64,000 nucleotides of DNA from positions 5,084,001-5,148,000 of the forward strand of contig OU452201.1 in NCBI GenBank assembly GCA_911728435.2, read 5' to 3'. Shown here one piece after another: positions 47,601 to 57,947 of this stretch. Made by a program: the position numbers and the translations under genes. Numbering within the stretch: position 1 is the stretch's first letter; each line of letters starts with the position of its first letter. Below the pieces are notes generated by a model that saw only the letters and a program-made list of their open reading frames with translations, was not told where the DNA came from and ran no database searches. The stretch is from Apoderus coryli (taxonomy: Eukaryota > Arthropoda > Insecta > Coleoptera > Attelabidae).

Positions 47601-48612
47601 TATTCGAAAAATACCGTTTGTCAATAATATAAATACAATACTCGCAAATACAACACAAATCAAATCACATAAAAATATATACGACAATATACAACAATTA
47701 GGACAATACTGCACAAGAAAACAACGCAATATTGCCAACAAGAATCAAGAACTCTACAACCAATCACTCAAGAAATTCATCGACAGAGTAAAAACAGTGC
47801 TTTAACAAATATGTCTATTTTAGTTTTAAATAATTTGTAGTTAAACGACCGAATCTGCTTCGGTACTTTATTATAAAATTTGTAATTAAGAGAGTTATTT
47901 TTAGATTTTGTTAGTCTATATTTTGGAATGATCAACAAATCAGCCGACCGAGTACTGTAGGTATGATAACTAGAGTGAGGCCGCAGTGAATCCCGAATTG
48001 AATGGATCTCCAATAAGGTATGATAGATAAAAACACACGGCATTATTATATTAGCTTAGTGCACTGAGTTTTGCCAGCTATATTGTTTTGTTTTATCCTT
48101 GACACTGTTTTGTTGATAAGGTTTGTGACTGATGATGAAAGCATCGGCTTTCGAAACATGTATCACTTCGGGTGATTTTTGGAGAATAAATTTGTGGAGG
48201 TGACCGTTTTATTTGCTTTGTTTTATTAAATTGCACCCCCCTGAGAGAATGGAATACTTCTTCAAGTTAAATAATAAAATCATTGATTAATCAGCTTGAA
48301 TCAAATGGTCTACTATTATACTTTCTACTTTGATTAATTAAAGGATAAAAAGACTCAATAACATAACTATGTTTTTATTAATAACGTGATTTATTGATTT
48401 ATTTGAAGACCTAGCCAGAATTTCTTTAAAATTAAAATTAATCTTAAGAATACCTACTCACCTTCACATTCAGAATCCGAGCACACTCTTTTCTGTCCCA
48501 ACAAATTACTAACCGAAAACTGCTTACTGTTCACACTATAAAAACTTTTCGCATTGTACTCGATCCCATTCGAATCACCAAATTCTGACACATGTCCATC
48601 AAAACCAAACAT
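41669..48612 (-). CDS. Prrx: PRRX-type paired-like homeobox transcription factor (3 exons)
   Basis: Minus-strand exons 48612-48462, 42377-42211 and 42088-41669 total 738 nt, or 245 residues, with GT..AG junctions and phases 1 and 0. Exon 1 carries KQFSVSNLL (30-38), matching the N-terminal FSVSHLLDLE motif of PRRX proteins. The homeodomain (about 61-120) contains [20 protein letters not shown] and, across the second junction, [14 protein letters not shown], with Gln at homeodomain position 50. The last 15 residues ([15 protein letters not shown]) align with the PRRX OAR motif NSIANLRLKAKEYSL at Arg, Glu, Ser, Leu and conservative positions, so a diverged OAR is likely. The product is a nuclear DNA-binding protein of the paired-like class; the Drosophila counterpart would be CG9876. 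Intron 1 is 6.1 kb and full of transposon fragments, and the homeodomain is split at the usual site after helix 3 begins. Human PRRX1 is similar in length. Confidence 0.9.
42497..42674 (+). mobile_element. Fold-back MITE of 178 bp
   Basis: The arms are long inverted repeats. CATTGTGTTTATTATAATAT then AGTGTGTCAGCGCTTGGTTA at the left is mirrored perfectly over about 40 bp at the right end (42630-42674). The internal parts (ATCTAACAACAGACGGCG against CGCCATCTGTTGTTAG) are also inverted with mismatches. The centre is short and non-coding. It lies in intron 1 of the homeobox gene, 120 bp upstream of the homeodomain exon. The near-perfect outer arms suggest recent arrival. Confidence 0.85.
44318..44345 (+). 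ncRNA. Hammerhead-like RNA motif (repeat-borne), copy 3
   Basis: CTGACGA, one extra A, GAC paired with GTC across a longer loop that itself can fold (AGAC with GTCT), then GAAAC. Same arrangement as the four CTGATGA copies. It lies in the first intron of the homeobox gene, antisense to it. Confidence 0.3.
44998..46264 (-). mobile_element. Mariner (DD34D) element with terminal inverted repeats, inactive
   Basis: The 1267-bp element is bounded by TA at 44996-44997 and 46265-46266. Left end CGAGGGTTGCCTTTTATATT and the reverse complement of the right end CGGGAGTTGCCTTTTATATT match for about 28 bp, continuing TCGGGATT. The transposase gene on the minus strand is broken. The element sits in intron 1 of the homeobox gene on the same strand. 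Length, ends and TA duplication are all standard for mariner. Confidence 0.9.
45109..46090 (-). pseudogene. Mariner transposase pseudogene (DD34D)
   Basis: Starts [20 protein letters not shown] at 46090 and runs through a paired-type DNA-binding region ([19 protein letters not shown]) and the first catalytic Asp in [13 protein letters not shown] (Gly usually precedes this Asp). After about residue 235 a frameshift and a small deletion destroy the HHDN block that holds the second Asp. The last third continues in another frame (45393-45109) with the third block [17 protein letters not shown] and ends CFDNWFKSM. The usual C-terminal residues after this point are missing. High conservation elsewhere suggests the break is not very old. 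Spacing of the last two Asp in relatives of this family gives DD34D. Confidence 0.85.
46520..46800 (+). pseudogene. Non-LTR reverse transcriptase relic, C-terminal part
   Basis: Plus-strand frames give [14 protein letters not shown] followed after stops by fragments such as YVEYACVIW and [18 protein letters not shown]. They match the segment after the catalytic motif of non-LTR reverse transcriptases (DLGVIFD, then EYASVVWSP, then QKKFLRYL). Heavily mutated, antisense in the homeobox intron 1. Confidence 0.6.
47308..47402 (-). repeat. Left inverted repeat of a repeat pair around a retrotransposon fragment
   Basis: The reverse complement matches 48145-48235 over about 95 bp, including CGAAACATGTAGCACTT (against CGAAACATGTATCACTT), GGTGATTTTTGGA and AATAAATTTGTGGAGGTGAC. 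The CTGATGA part is degraded in this copy. Between the pair is a retrotransposon fragment at 47578-48057. Confidence 0.7.
47578..48057 (-). mobile_element. 5'-truncated non-LTR retrotransposon fragment
   Basis: The minus-strand frame at 48043-47777 encodes the C-terminal end of a reverse transcriptase protein: [19 protein letters not shown], then [19 protein letters not shown] and [12 protein letters not shown]. This matches the HSYNTR and FNKLP blocks of insect elements. A 3' untranslated region of about 180 bp ends in a (CTAT)n microsatellite (plus-strand TAGATAGATAGATAG at 47578). No reverse transcriptase core remains. Confidence 0.65.
48126..48162 (+). ncRNA. Hammerhead-like RNA motif (repeat-borne), copy 4
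   Basis: CTGATGA, one extra T, stem II GAAAG paired perfectly with CTTTC around CATCGG, then GAAAC. A further perfect hairpin (ATCAC with GTGAT around TTCGG) follows at about 48165-48180. This is the best paired of the hammerhead-like copies, but it keeps the same extra base as the others. Confidence 0.4.
48145..48235 (+). repeat. Right inverted repeat, partner of 47308-47402
   Basis: See the partner. The shared sequence starts at CTTTCGAAACATGT and ends near TTTGCTTTGTTTTATTAAAT. It contains the 3' half of the hammerhead-like motif. Confidence 0.7.
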
Positions 48613-49214
48613 ATTTTTTATTTCTTATTATTTTTTCGGGTCTTTCTTCTGTTATGATTATTTTTTAAACCCCCTTGTACGATACACACATTAAACAAAA
48701 AACTATGATCCCGTTCTGTGCTGTTCTTTTCTGTTTTTTTTTCCGTTACGTTACAATATACAGGTCGTAGCTTTTGTTTGGTACCTCGTTACAATCTTGA
48801 TTTCCTGGTAGATGAACAACGGCGACCCTTATCGAAAAATAAAATCAAATAAGTGAAACTGATACATTTTGGTATTATTGTTTAATGGTATGCATGCTTG
48901 TGAGAAAAATTGCGCATTTTGTAGCCTTTGTATGGCGATTAGGGCATCTATCTACGCGACCAAACTAACCAGGAACAAACGAATCCGTAGAGAGGGTAAA
49001 TCGATCTGTTCATGATGATTCTCGCGTTTCCAATCGTAATGGTACAAGTTCTTTAAATGTGCATATATCAAAATCAAGATGTCTTAAAATGCAGCTTACA
49101 AAATCAAATTGCTGCAAGAATTGAAGGCTCGGGATGCCACACATAGACTTCAGTGCGTAAATGAAGAAATTAGGTGTTCTACAACATTTTGTTTTCTGCC
49201 GACGACCAAATCCA

Positions 49215-49690
49215 AAACGAAATCATGAAAGACCCCTTCATTTACTGTATGGGCTGCGATTTCTGCTCGAGGTATAATTGGCCTGCCCTTTTTCTAAGCC
49301 GAGAGTGGTCCTGCAGTTACAGTGAGTTCCTTTCTACTGCCAGTTTGTAAAATTTACCTTGACAAACACTAGGAGGGTTACATAAATTTGCCTCCTCGCA
49401 GTCCAGATTTGAACCCTATGAATAACTTCTTATGGGGATATGACAAATCTAATGTCTCATAAGTCTAAATTTTGCTCATCTTTAAATGATATTATATTTT
49501 AAGCAAATTTCCTGACGTATACGTTTCGAAAGTTGCAAACGAAACAATATAATAAGGACGATGCCAGTACAGTTTTGATATTGGAATCTGTAAATGAAAA
49601 TCCATTGCTTTCTTTAAGAAACATGGCTAAGAATTTAGAGGTGGTGGGAAAATCTACCATTCAAAAAGTTTTAGAACAAAATCCTTATCC
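49215..49690 (+). pseudogene. IS630/Tc1/mariner transposase relics (two fragments)
   Basis: The first fragment contains TFTVWAAISARGIIG and the third-Asp block as SPDLNPMNNFLWGY, in which the catalytic Asp has become Asn. The second (about 49565-49690) reads VLILESVNENPLLSLRNMAK then VVGKSTIQKVLEQNPY, an N-terminal helix-turn-helix. The order (C-terminal before N-terminal) shows two copies or a rearranged one. Both are dead. Confidence 0.6.
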
Positions 49691-51963
49691 CAACCAAACT
49701 TTGACTAATTAGGACCAGTCTTTGTTTTTTGCAATTTATATTTCTAGAGTTGTTTTATTATTTTCGTTTGTATTATTTTATTTAAAAAAAAGTGTTTTTT
49801 CTTTAATATAATTTTTTTAAAGTTACATGTGCTTTTGCAATGTAAGGAAATGTTTTTTGACGACTAGTTAGGACCAGTTTTTGTTTTTAGCAATTTATAT
49901 TTCTAAAGTTGCTTTATTATTTTCGTATTCATTTATTTAGGTGCCAAACATATTATTTATGTTTTTTTTTGTATTATTTTATTTAAAAAATGATTAAAAA
50001 ACGATTTGAAGGTTAAACTAGTTTTTGGATTATTACATTATCGTATAAATAAATATTCTAGGGACCCATGGTCCGTAAATATGGATATGTAAGGCACCTT
50101 CGTGTATAAGGGTTAATAAAAATATTTTTTTTATATTAGTTCTTATTTTTTCGACAAGCAAAATTTTTATCAAGATGTGGATCTTTTAATTTTGAAAAGT
50201 TATAGATATCTTTAATTAAGTATATAAAAAATAAAATTCGAAAACTTTTTAATTCAAATCATATTTTAAGTGAGCGAGCGAAGATATGAGACCAGAGAGA
50301 GGTAGTTACAATATTTAAAAATATTATCGATATTTTAAAACAGATACTCATGTTTGTGTTTTGTTTTCAATTATTGAAAATATTTGTAAAGAAAACTCCG
50401 TTTCATTTGATCCCAATTTTAATTTCATTTCAAATGCTTAATCACGATAAGGTAAGAAGTTTGGTTATGCATTCGACAGCAGTTTGAGAAACATGTCACA
50501 CACGGGGACGAATTTTAATTCTGAATTATATTGGAATAATAGAAATTGTAACCGTTAGTAATATAGGTCCAAAACGAGGCCACATTTGCGTGTTAAAACT
50601 GTTTCTATTTAATCTGTAAATTCGACATGATGTACCTATTTGAAAAACTGACTATTTCCAATGTAAATGCATGAGCCTCAGTTCAAAATTTACCTTTAAA
50701 AAGGACTTAAGAAACATATTACTTACCTATTTAAAATTTAATTGATCCTTCTCTAGATTGGCAGGATACACCACTGGCAACTGAGAAGCGAGCATTTATG
50801 TATATTAATAATCAAAATAATAATCAACAAAATGTTTCATCACTTGCTATTAATCATCAGATTTATCAAAAATATAAAACAAATCGACGTAATTTAATAA
50901 ACTTATGTCAAAAAGGTTCAAAGCAACTAATAAAATTACTTAAATTGAAATTAATGTTTTGTTTACCGCAAACTTATAATTTAATTATCTGATGTAGTGT
51001 TGTATTAAACTGAAATTTTAATAATTTTCAGGAGTACCACTTGCAGTGGAATATGCCTTAAATGGGCGGAGTTATATGAAAATTTTTGGAATATACCCCA
51101 CCAACTTTACTTAACCACATAAATTGTGACATTTAATTAACAAAAAAATATAGTAGGCGTGGTTTGAGTGAGGATCACTGTGTCTGATCACTATATGTGC
51201 GGTCTATTAGATAGAGATGTTTTAAATTTTAGAGAAGCGCTCAACGGCCTACTATGCTTATGGCAGCGACCGTCATGCGGAACATTGAAGTATGTAGTTT
51301 TTATTAATGCCCAAATCCATAGGAAATTTGTTTTGACAGCAGAGTTTTGACAAATTTTGTTGATTTTCGATGAATAGCTTTTAAAACTTACTAATAATGC
51401 TCAAAGAAGAAAACACTTCTTGGTTCAATGCTATAGAATCAGTGACAGATCAATTAATATCGTAATTAGTGTCTGTTAAGCCTCTATAATTTCAAATTGT
51501 ATTTATTACAAATAGTTTTTAATTAAATTAAATTTTCAAACGAGAAAAAAAAGATAAAATTGAAAATATAGGCAGACGGCTTTCAAAATTCACTGTCTCA
51601 TTCATCTTCTCTTTCAGAACAATGTAGTTATAGACTGAAGTTGGAGGAGCTACTACTTTAAACGGATTTAATTATATTTTTATGTCAACAGTCATTTCTC
51701 AATTATTTGCCTGTCCTTGCATTTTAGGACTGATCTAACAGCCTTAATAGTACTATCAATTTTGACATTTTTCTTAGTCCGATATCAGATAATAGTAACA
51801 AGCTTCTTACTTACAATTTTCATTAATAATAATATGTACTTAGTCTAAGTATAATATAAGGAATATAAAGAATTTCTTTCTACTAAGGTAAGATTTAAAC
51901 ATAAAAGTCTCCTGAACTAAGTTATACAAGCATTGGTGCTTTCCTTTTAGTTATATGATATGA

Positions 51964-51998
51964 TGTATCTCAGCTGATGATGACCCTTGCTAGGGCCG
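51964..51998 (+). ncRNA. Hammerhead-like RNA motif (repeat-borne), copy 5
   Basis: CTGATGA, one extra T, GACCC against GGGCC around TTGCTA (four of five positions paired), then GAAA followed by T where other copies have C. Same organisation as the other copies. Confidence 0.3.
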
Positions 51999-52541
51999 AA
52001 ATATGCTTTATTGAATATAATGACTAGAGGATAACCTAAGTGGATGGGACAGCGTTTCATTTCCCAATAACGTATAATGTTTAAATAATATTTAATTAGA
52101 GTATATCAGTAAATATTGCTAGTTGATAAACAGATCATTTATCCTCAATTTTCGTAATTAAGAAGAGTCTATTTCATAGTTTTAATTGATATTATGACTA
52201 TGATGTTAATTAGAGTTACTAATTTATTTTGTGGAGATTCGACTTTCATTTAAACATTAAAATTGCAACTCCACTTAAGAATGGACTATTTTTTCAAATT
52301 ACTAATTTATAATTAATAATTTTTGGAAAATTATTTTATTATAACTATGCAGGCCACTAGTTGTGGATTTTGTTATTAAATTTATTTGGTGGAGATTTTA
52401 CTTTTATTTTTTATCACTGTTAATATTTTTATATAGTAGGCCTAGAATTTGTGTGGCGCCCTAAAAGGCAAGTAGAATTATTAGCTACTTAATTAGATAT
52501 AATAACTGTTGACGTTTTTAGCATATCCGGGTGCTGTTTTA

Positions 52542-52570
52542 AATAAAATTCGTCAAAAAAAAAAAAAAAA
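52542..52570 (+). repeat. AATAAA plus A16 tract, retroposon-like 3' end
   Basis: AATAAA at 52542-52547 is followed seven bases later by 16 uninterrupted A (52555-52570). This layout is that of a reverse-transcribed polyadenylated RNA end. I could not identify the source sequence upstream. Confidence 0.5.
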
Positions 52571-54504
52571 GAATTAGTTCCTATAACACACCCTTTTTAA
52601 TTATGTGTTGAGTTCGGCTCCGATTTTTAAAACCGATAACTTACATAAGTTTTATTGTTTAGTATATACCTAATAGACATTTAAATTTGGAAAACTTATT
52701 GCGTTAAAATTCCTTTACGCCTTGCCTCGTATAAACTGAAATCTTGTCTCACTAAACAAAATCTACGGAAATCTATCGGCGTTGGCGTCTTGTTGTCCTG
52801 TGCCACATATATTTTCCAGAGACGGCAGGCGTCAACTCATCATCAAGCCATGCCAAAAGTTTTTTACAACCACTGATGCGTTGAAAATACACTCCTTTTC
52901 AAAAAGTCCGCTACGATAGAATTACATATTATATCCTATATCATGACTACGTTGATACAACTACTACAGAGGATGTGTCGTTCTCTTTCGGTATTTGAAT
53001 AAAGCTATGGATCGTCACATGACACCCAAGATGATCCACATGCATGTGTTTCCAATATTGTAATGGTGAAATGGTTTTAAGCTCAAGTCTTCCATGCTAA
53101 CGTAACGCGTAAGTATCAAATTAATTATATTATGTCCTGTATATCGAAGTTGAGATAAGTTACTTTTTACCAATTATGTTACAAATGCTGCAAAGTCGAT
53201 CTAAGATAAAACGCGAGCATAGTATAATATTGATAATTTTGCCGTAAAAATAAAAAAAAAGTAGGTCTCGCCCTAACATTGTCTTTTATTTTTGAAAATA
53301 TACTCCAGAGTCTTCAGTAGAAGTACTTTAAAGTTTTGTCTTTTCAATTTGAGACCAAAATTTTTTCATGTGCAGACAGAATCCGAAGGGCTTTTGATAC
53401 ATTAACTTTAACTAGTGCCAAGGTTACTGAAGATACTCCACCAGCATGAAATTGACAATACGTTTTGTACCCAAAACTATTTTAAATTTTTGAACTCTTT
53501 TTTAAACCCCTTGCCTACGCACAATGTTTCCTGAAACTTAATCAGCGCCTAGACATATCCTGTAGTGTTTTTGTGCCAAATTTTGTAAAATATGTTAATT
53601 GGTTTTTGAGTTATCGTGGATACTGACATTTTTTTAAAGCTACTCATTTACATATAGAAGCCAAATGGAAGTACTATACTTTACTTGAATGTGACATTAA
53701 AAAGTCGGTGATTCTCATCAAGGAATCAGTTCGGAATCAAAGATAGAAGTATCTGTGATCGTCATATAGAGTAGAATGGATCTTTATAGAAACATTTGAG
53801 GAAAAACTCGACGTTTCGAAACGGACCACCAACGAAAACGATAAAGTAATCGTTTGTGATAGATTCCCGTGAGGTATTGAATGAATAGTGTATAAAACGT
53901 ACCGTATAACTTTAATAACATAATATCATATCCCGTCTCATTCCTTTAGTATCCTTATGAGAGAACTAATGTAACTTGTATCTGATGATACAAAAAAAAA
54001 TGACGTGTAAACATTAATTTTTTAGAAAATAATTGGAACAATATCACGCGAATATTCGCCGGTATAGTAATTAAAATCAAGCATTTTTTGAAATAAAAAA
54101 ATAATAAAAACAAATAGAGAAACTGTTTAATCAACTTATAATCTTAGCAGAGTCAGATGCCATGCGGACATTCTGAAGTTTTTCAATGAAGGTGTATCTA
54201 GTGGTATATTTTGTCTCTATTTTTTCAAGTATTTATTTTAAGATGGCAAAACGAAAATGAAGATATAAAACGCTACCAAGAGACAAGATAAATGGTGCTT
54301 TGAAACAAGATGAACTACTTAGATGATTGCTGGAAATTACTGTGTTATTCACGTGTAAACAAATTAACCGAACTAAAATGGAACAAAAAAACCTACAAGG
54401 TGTCTTAAATTTAGTTTACCAAAAACGCAATAAATCTTTATTTTTCATAAAGTACTTCTTATTATACAATTAATTGCCAGTGGTTTTCTTTTTAAGAAAC
54501 TTCT

Positions 54505-54926
54505 TAGTTTGGTTTGGGTTTCTTTTGGTTTGGTTTTTTTTGGTTTGGTTTTTTTGGTTTGGTTTTTTTGGTTTTGGTTGGTTTTTAAGTACAGGGTAGG
54601 GTTTTTGTTGGTTTTTAAGTACAGGGTAGGGTTGGGTTGGGTTGGGTTGGTTTGGGTTATTTTTGGTTTGGTTTGGGTTTTTTTTGGTTTGGTTTGGGTT
54701 TCTTTTGGTTTGGTTTTTTTTGGTTTTGGTTGGTTTTTAAGTACAGGGTAGGGTTTTTGTTGGTTTTTAAGTACAGGGTAGGGTTTTGGTTGGTTTGGGT
54801 TGGGTTGGGTTTTTTTTTGGTTTGGTTTGGGTTTTTTTTGGTTTGGTTTGGGTTTCTTTTGGTTTGGTTTTTTTTGGTTTGGTTTTTTTGGTTTTGGTTT
54901 GGGTTGGGTTGGGTTGGGTACTGTAT
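54505..54926 (+). repeat. G/T-rich minisatellite with (TTGGG) and TTTGG units
   Basis: About 420 bp built from TTTGG, TTTTTTGG and TTGGG words, with strict strand asymmetry: almost no C on the plus strand. A 30-bp unit with TTTTTAAGTACAGGGTAGGG occurs as a tandem pair at about 54581-54640 and again at 54733-54790, giving a higher-order period of about 152 bp. Runs such as GGGTTGGGTTGGGTTGGG (54639 and 54899 regions) can form G-quadruplexes. Open frames across it (Trp-Phe-Gly-Leu-Val repeats) are by-products of the repeat and are not genes. Confidence 0.9.
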
Positions 54927-56934
54927 GGGTCCTAATGTGATTGGATTTGAAATAACCTCAGTAACATCCACTTAATTTCAAAATATTTCAAAAAATTCTC
55001 TTGATCTGAAGACAAACGCTCGACAATTCCGTTTCCACTTAATTTCAGAGTCGGCCTCAGAAAAGTTGTTTGCGAATGCGATTCAGAACTATAAATAATC
55101 GTAATTGGTCAGCGAATGAAAGAGGAAACGTTCAATTTATTGCAGCTATGGTTGTAAGTTAATTTAGGCATTGAGTTCTTCAAAGCATGCAGTTTCTTGA
55201 GCTTAAAGTATTGAGATAAGTTATTGTAAACACTGTAGATGTTGTTTGAGTGCGTGGGCGTTGGCTTGTAAACTTTAGATCACGGTGTGGTATCTTACTT
55301 CGACATCGACTGCGAGTAAATTCTGTCTCATCGAATATGGATTCAAAGATTTTAAATTGGTGTACGATGTTATTGGACCTTCATTCATGAACTTCAGATC
55401 TATAGGTAGGTTATAGACAATCATTTGAAATATCTATTACTGTATAGCTCGTGGTTCAGTAACCACCCTTTATAAGGGTTAAAAATTTACTACTGTTTTT
55501 TTTTTTATAATAACCTGTAATTATTATATTTGACCAAATATAGTTACGTATACACGGTGATTCACGGGCAGCGGTAGGTTAGACGTTTTTGGAAAAAAAT
55601 GCATAGGATTATTTTGAAAATTTGGTTACTTAACTACTACTATTAGTGTGCCAATTTTTTTCAATAGTTTATTATATTTTACGATTTTCTAATCAATTTA
55701 GCGTACTTTTTCCTCACCTTTCCCTATACCCATCTTCAACGATTTTTGAGAAAGTAATTTATGAAAAATGTAAATTTTGATTCGTCGCTACAAAATCTCT
55801 TTGACCGCCCTGTAACTTGCTGAGCCAATCTGTTAAACGTATGTGAATTGTGTAAGATTTTGTTGAATCACTGCCAAAACTTCATGATTTTCCCAGTGGC
55901 AGAATAAGACAGCTGGGGGCTCTCGCTCTAGGTTTCATTTAAAAAAAAAAACTCACATTTTACGGCTATATACATAAATACAAACACTAAATAAACTTTA
56001 TTTCTAAAACAAAATTAACAAACAGTGCACAAATAAAGAAAAACTAAATCGGGAAACAGAAAACAAATACTTAAACTGATAAACTAAAAAAAAGTACACA
56101 GTACACGTATGGTATAGGATAAGTGTATGGTACGTATGTACCGGGTGTCTTCCATTTTGGGTACTTTTGCGGTTTTCGCAAGATGCCGTTAACAACACTT
56201 TCAAAGCCCTTTAACTTGTTAAGATACAGGGCTAAATTGAAATTTTCAGGCACCCCTCGTATTTCAACTATCAGATAACTTAGATGTGTCGATCTCCTGA
56301 GTAGTTAGATTTTTTTTTTTTGAAAATGGACTAAAACAGCCTTACTTCCTTGCTCGTTCGTACGATTTACAACATAACTTTTCTCGCTTTTTTATTCGTA
56401 ACACACCGTGTATATTGACATAAAATAAAAATGTCACAATATGGCACGTGTACTACAGACTTGTAAACACGTGATATTGTAAACCATATTTCACCAACAA
56501 CCTTAGTCCACATCGAGGAGCGTTTTATATAAATTAATTATATACATATGTCGGTACATATGAAAAACAACATAATTATCGATATAGATTAGAATATGCA
56601 GTGAGTACTTTGGCTATTAATATTACATTTGTCAATCGATAGGGTTAATATAGAAGAGTTGAAAATCACCCCCGTGAATTTTACCAGTTTTGACCTTATT
56701 CTCCTCATTATATTGACTAAAACGAAGGGATGATAATTAATTATGTAACGTTTTTGAAATAAGAAATATGCATGGACTGCTTGTCTAAAAAATATACCTA
56801 ATTATTAAATAATTTGTTTGATATTCGAGCCAATATATGGGGTTAAGTTACAATATATTTATGTTGGACCATCCAAAAATTAATTAAATGATAGGATAAT
56901 GAACCATAAGAAAGAAAGAGATATCATCATTCTC
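54927..56934. other. AT-rich stretch without a recognised gene
   Basis: No exon or transposon protein recognised on either strand. A GTGATTCACGGGCAGCGG motif near 55556 looks like a transposon terminus but its partner was not found. The rest shows nothing I can name. Confidence 0.5.
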
Positions 56935-57886
56935 CCAATAAACACACGTACGTAAAAAAAACCTTTAAATATACTAATAACGTTTTATTAAAATCGTGTT
57001 ATTATTACGTAGAATCTACTCAAAAATGTCGCGGTATTAAACGTTACATACAACGTGTCAAGAAAAACGTTTTATATTGGTGAATAAATAACAACTTTGT
57101 GTGGTGTTCAAAACACGTCAAAACTACGTTGATAATAATATTTTTAAAACGTTTCCAGAATACGTCGAATACACGTAGAAAATATACGATACATACACGA
57201 ATTGTTAGACATTTATTTTTAAACAACGTTTCTAAAAAAACATTGAATAAACGTGTACTTGTATTTTTAAAACAATACATTTATTAACGTAATATTGCCG
57301 TATATTGTAAGGATTATTTAAAGTTTGTTTAGTGCAGCATGTAAAAGTTGAATAAATCGTTTAAAAAATCAGGTTAGTAATTATTTTTCAGGTAAATGCT
57401 CGCAAACGTCAACTTTAATTTTTAGATGCAGTTATATACATGAAAGTTTAAATATATAAACCCGTATTGATAAACGTCAAACATGCGATCCGCTTAGTAC
57501 GTTATTTTGACATAAAGATAATGACTGTTATATTTTCGTCAGGAAAATACGACAATAAGACGTTTTTATTTCTATTACTTAAGATTAATTTATTATGCGT
57601 TGGTTTTAACGTATAAAAAACGTTAATTTTATTCGACCTATTAATATACTATTAAAACGTTAAAAAAACGTATTGTAATATAATAAATTTAACATCCAAA
57701 ACAACGTCATATTAACCTAAAAGTTTTCTTAAGTTAGATTTTGGCCAGAAATGTTCGTATAAAAAACGTTGATTTAAAACGGTGTTATTTTGTACCAAAA
57801 TAAAACCGTTATTTTTTAAACGTACACGCTTAATCAACCAATGACACGTTGATTTTACGTTTAAAAAACGTATGTGTGTTTATGGG
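56935..57886. mobile_element. ACGT-rich element with terminal inverted repeats
   Basis: The left end CCCAATAAACACACGTACGT and the reverse complement of the right end CCCATAAACACACATACGTT match over about 25 bp, continuing into A-rich and AAACGT sequence. Between them, 950 bp contain about 29 ACGT tetramers by hand count, against roughly three expected at this base composition, many inside AAACGTT. No long frame encodes a recognisable protein, so this is a non-autonomous DNA transposon or satellite-like element. It ends only 61 bp before the DD41D element. Confidence 0.7.
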
Positions 57887-57947
57887 CTACCACTGGAAAT
57901 AATTTTGATTTCGATAACTCAGAGATATTCAAACAAGAATTTAACTA

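Larger units (their letters stand above)
48613..54500. other. Interval upstream of the homeobox gene without a recognised host gene
   Basis: AT-rich sequence that includes the homeobox promoter region near 48.65-48.8 kb, for which I see no TATA box. Recognisable contents are transposase relics (49215-49690), a hammerhead-like motif (51964-51998), repeated TTTGTGGAGATT pieces near 52230 and 52385, and an AATAAA plus A16 tail (52542-52570). An open frame at 50767-50992 (Asn/Gln-rich, behind a possible TTGGCAG acceptor) has no family match that I recognise. Confidence 0.5.

Noticed and set aside
54509..54975. Open frames of 80-112 codons rich in Trp, Phe, Gly or Asn, Gln, Pro
   Set aside because: They are translations of the G/T minisatellite on either strand.
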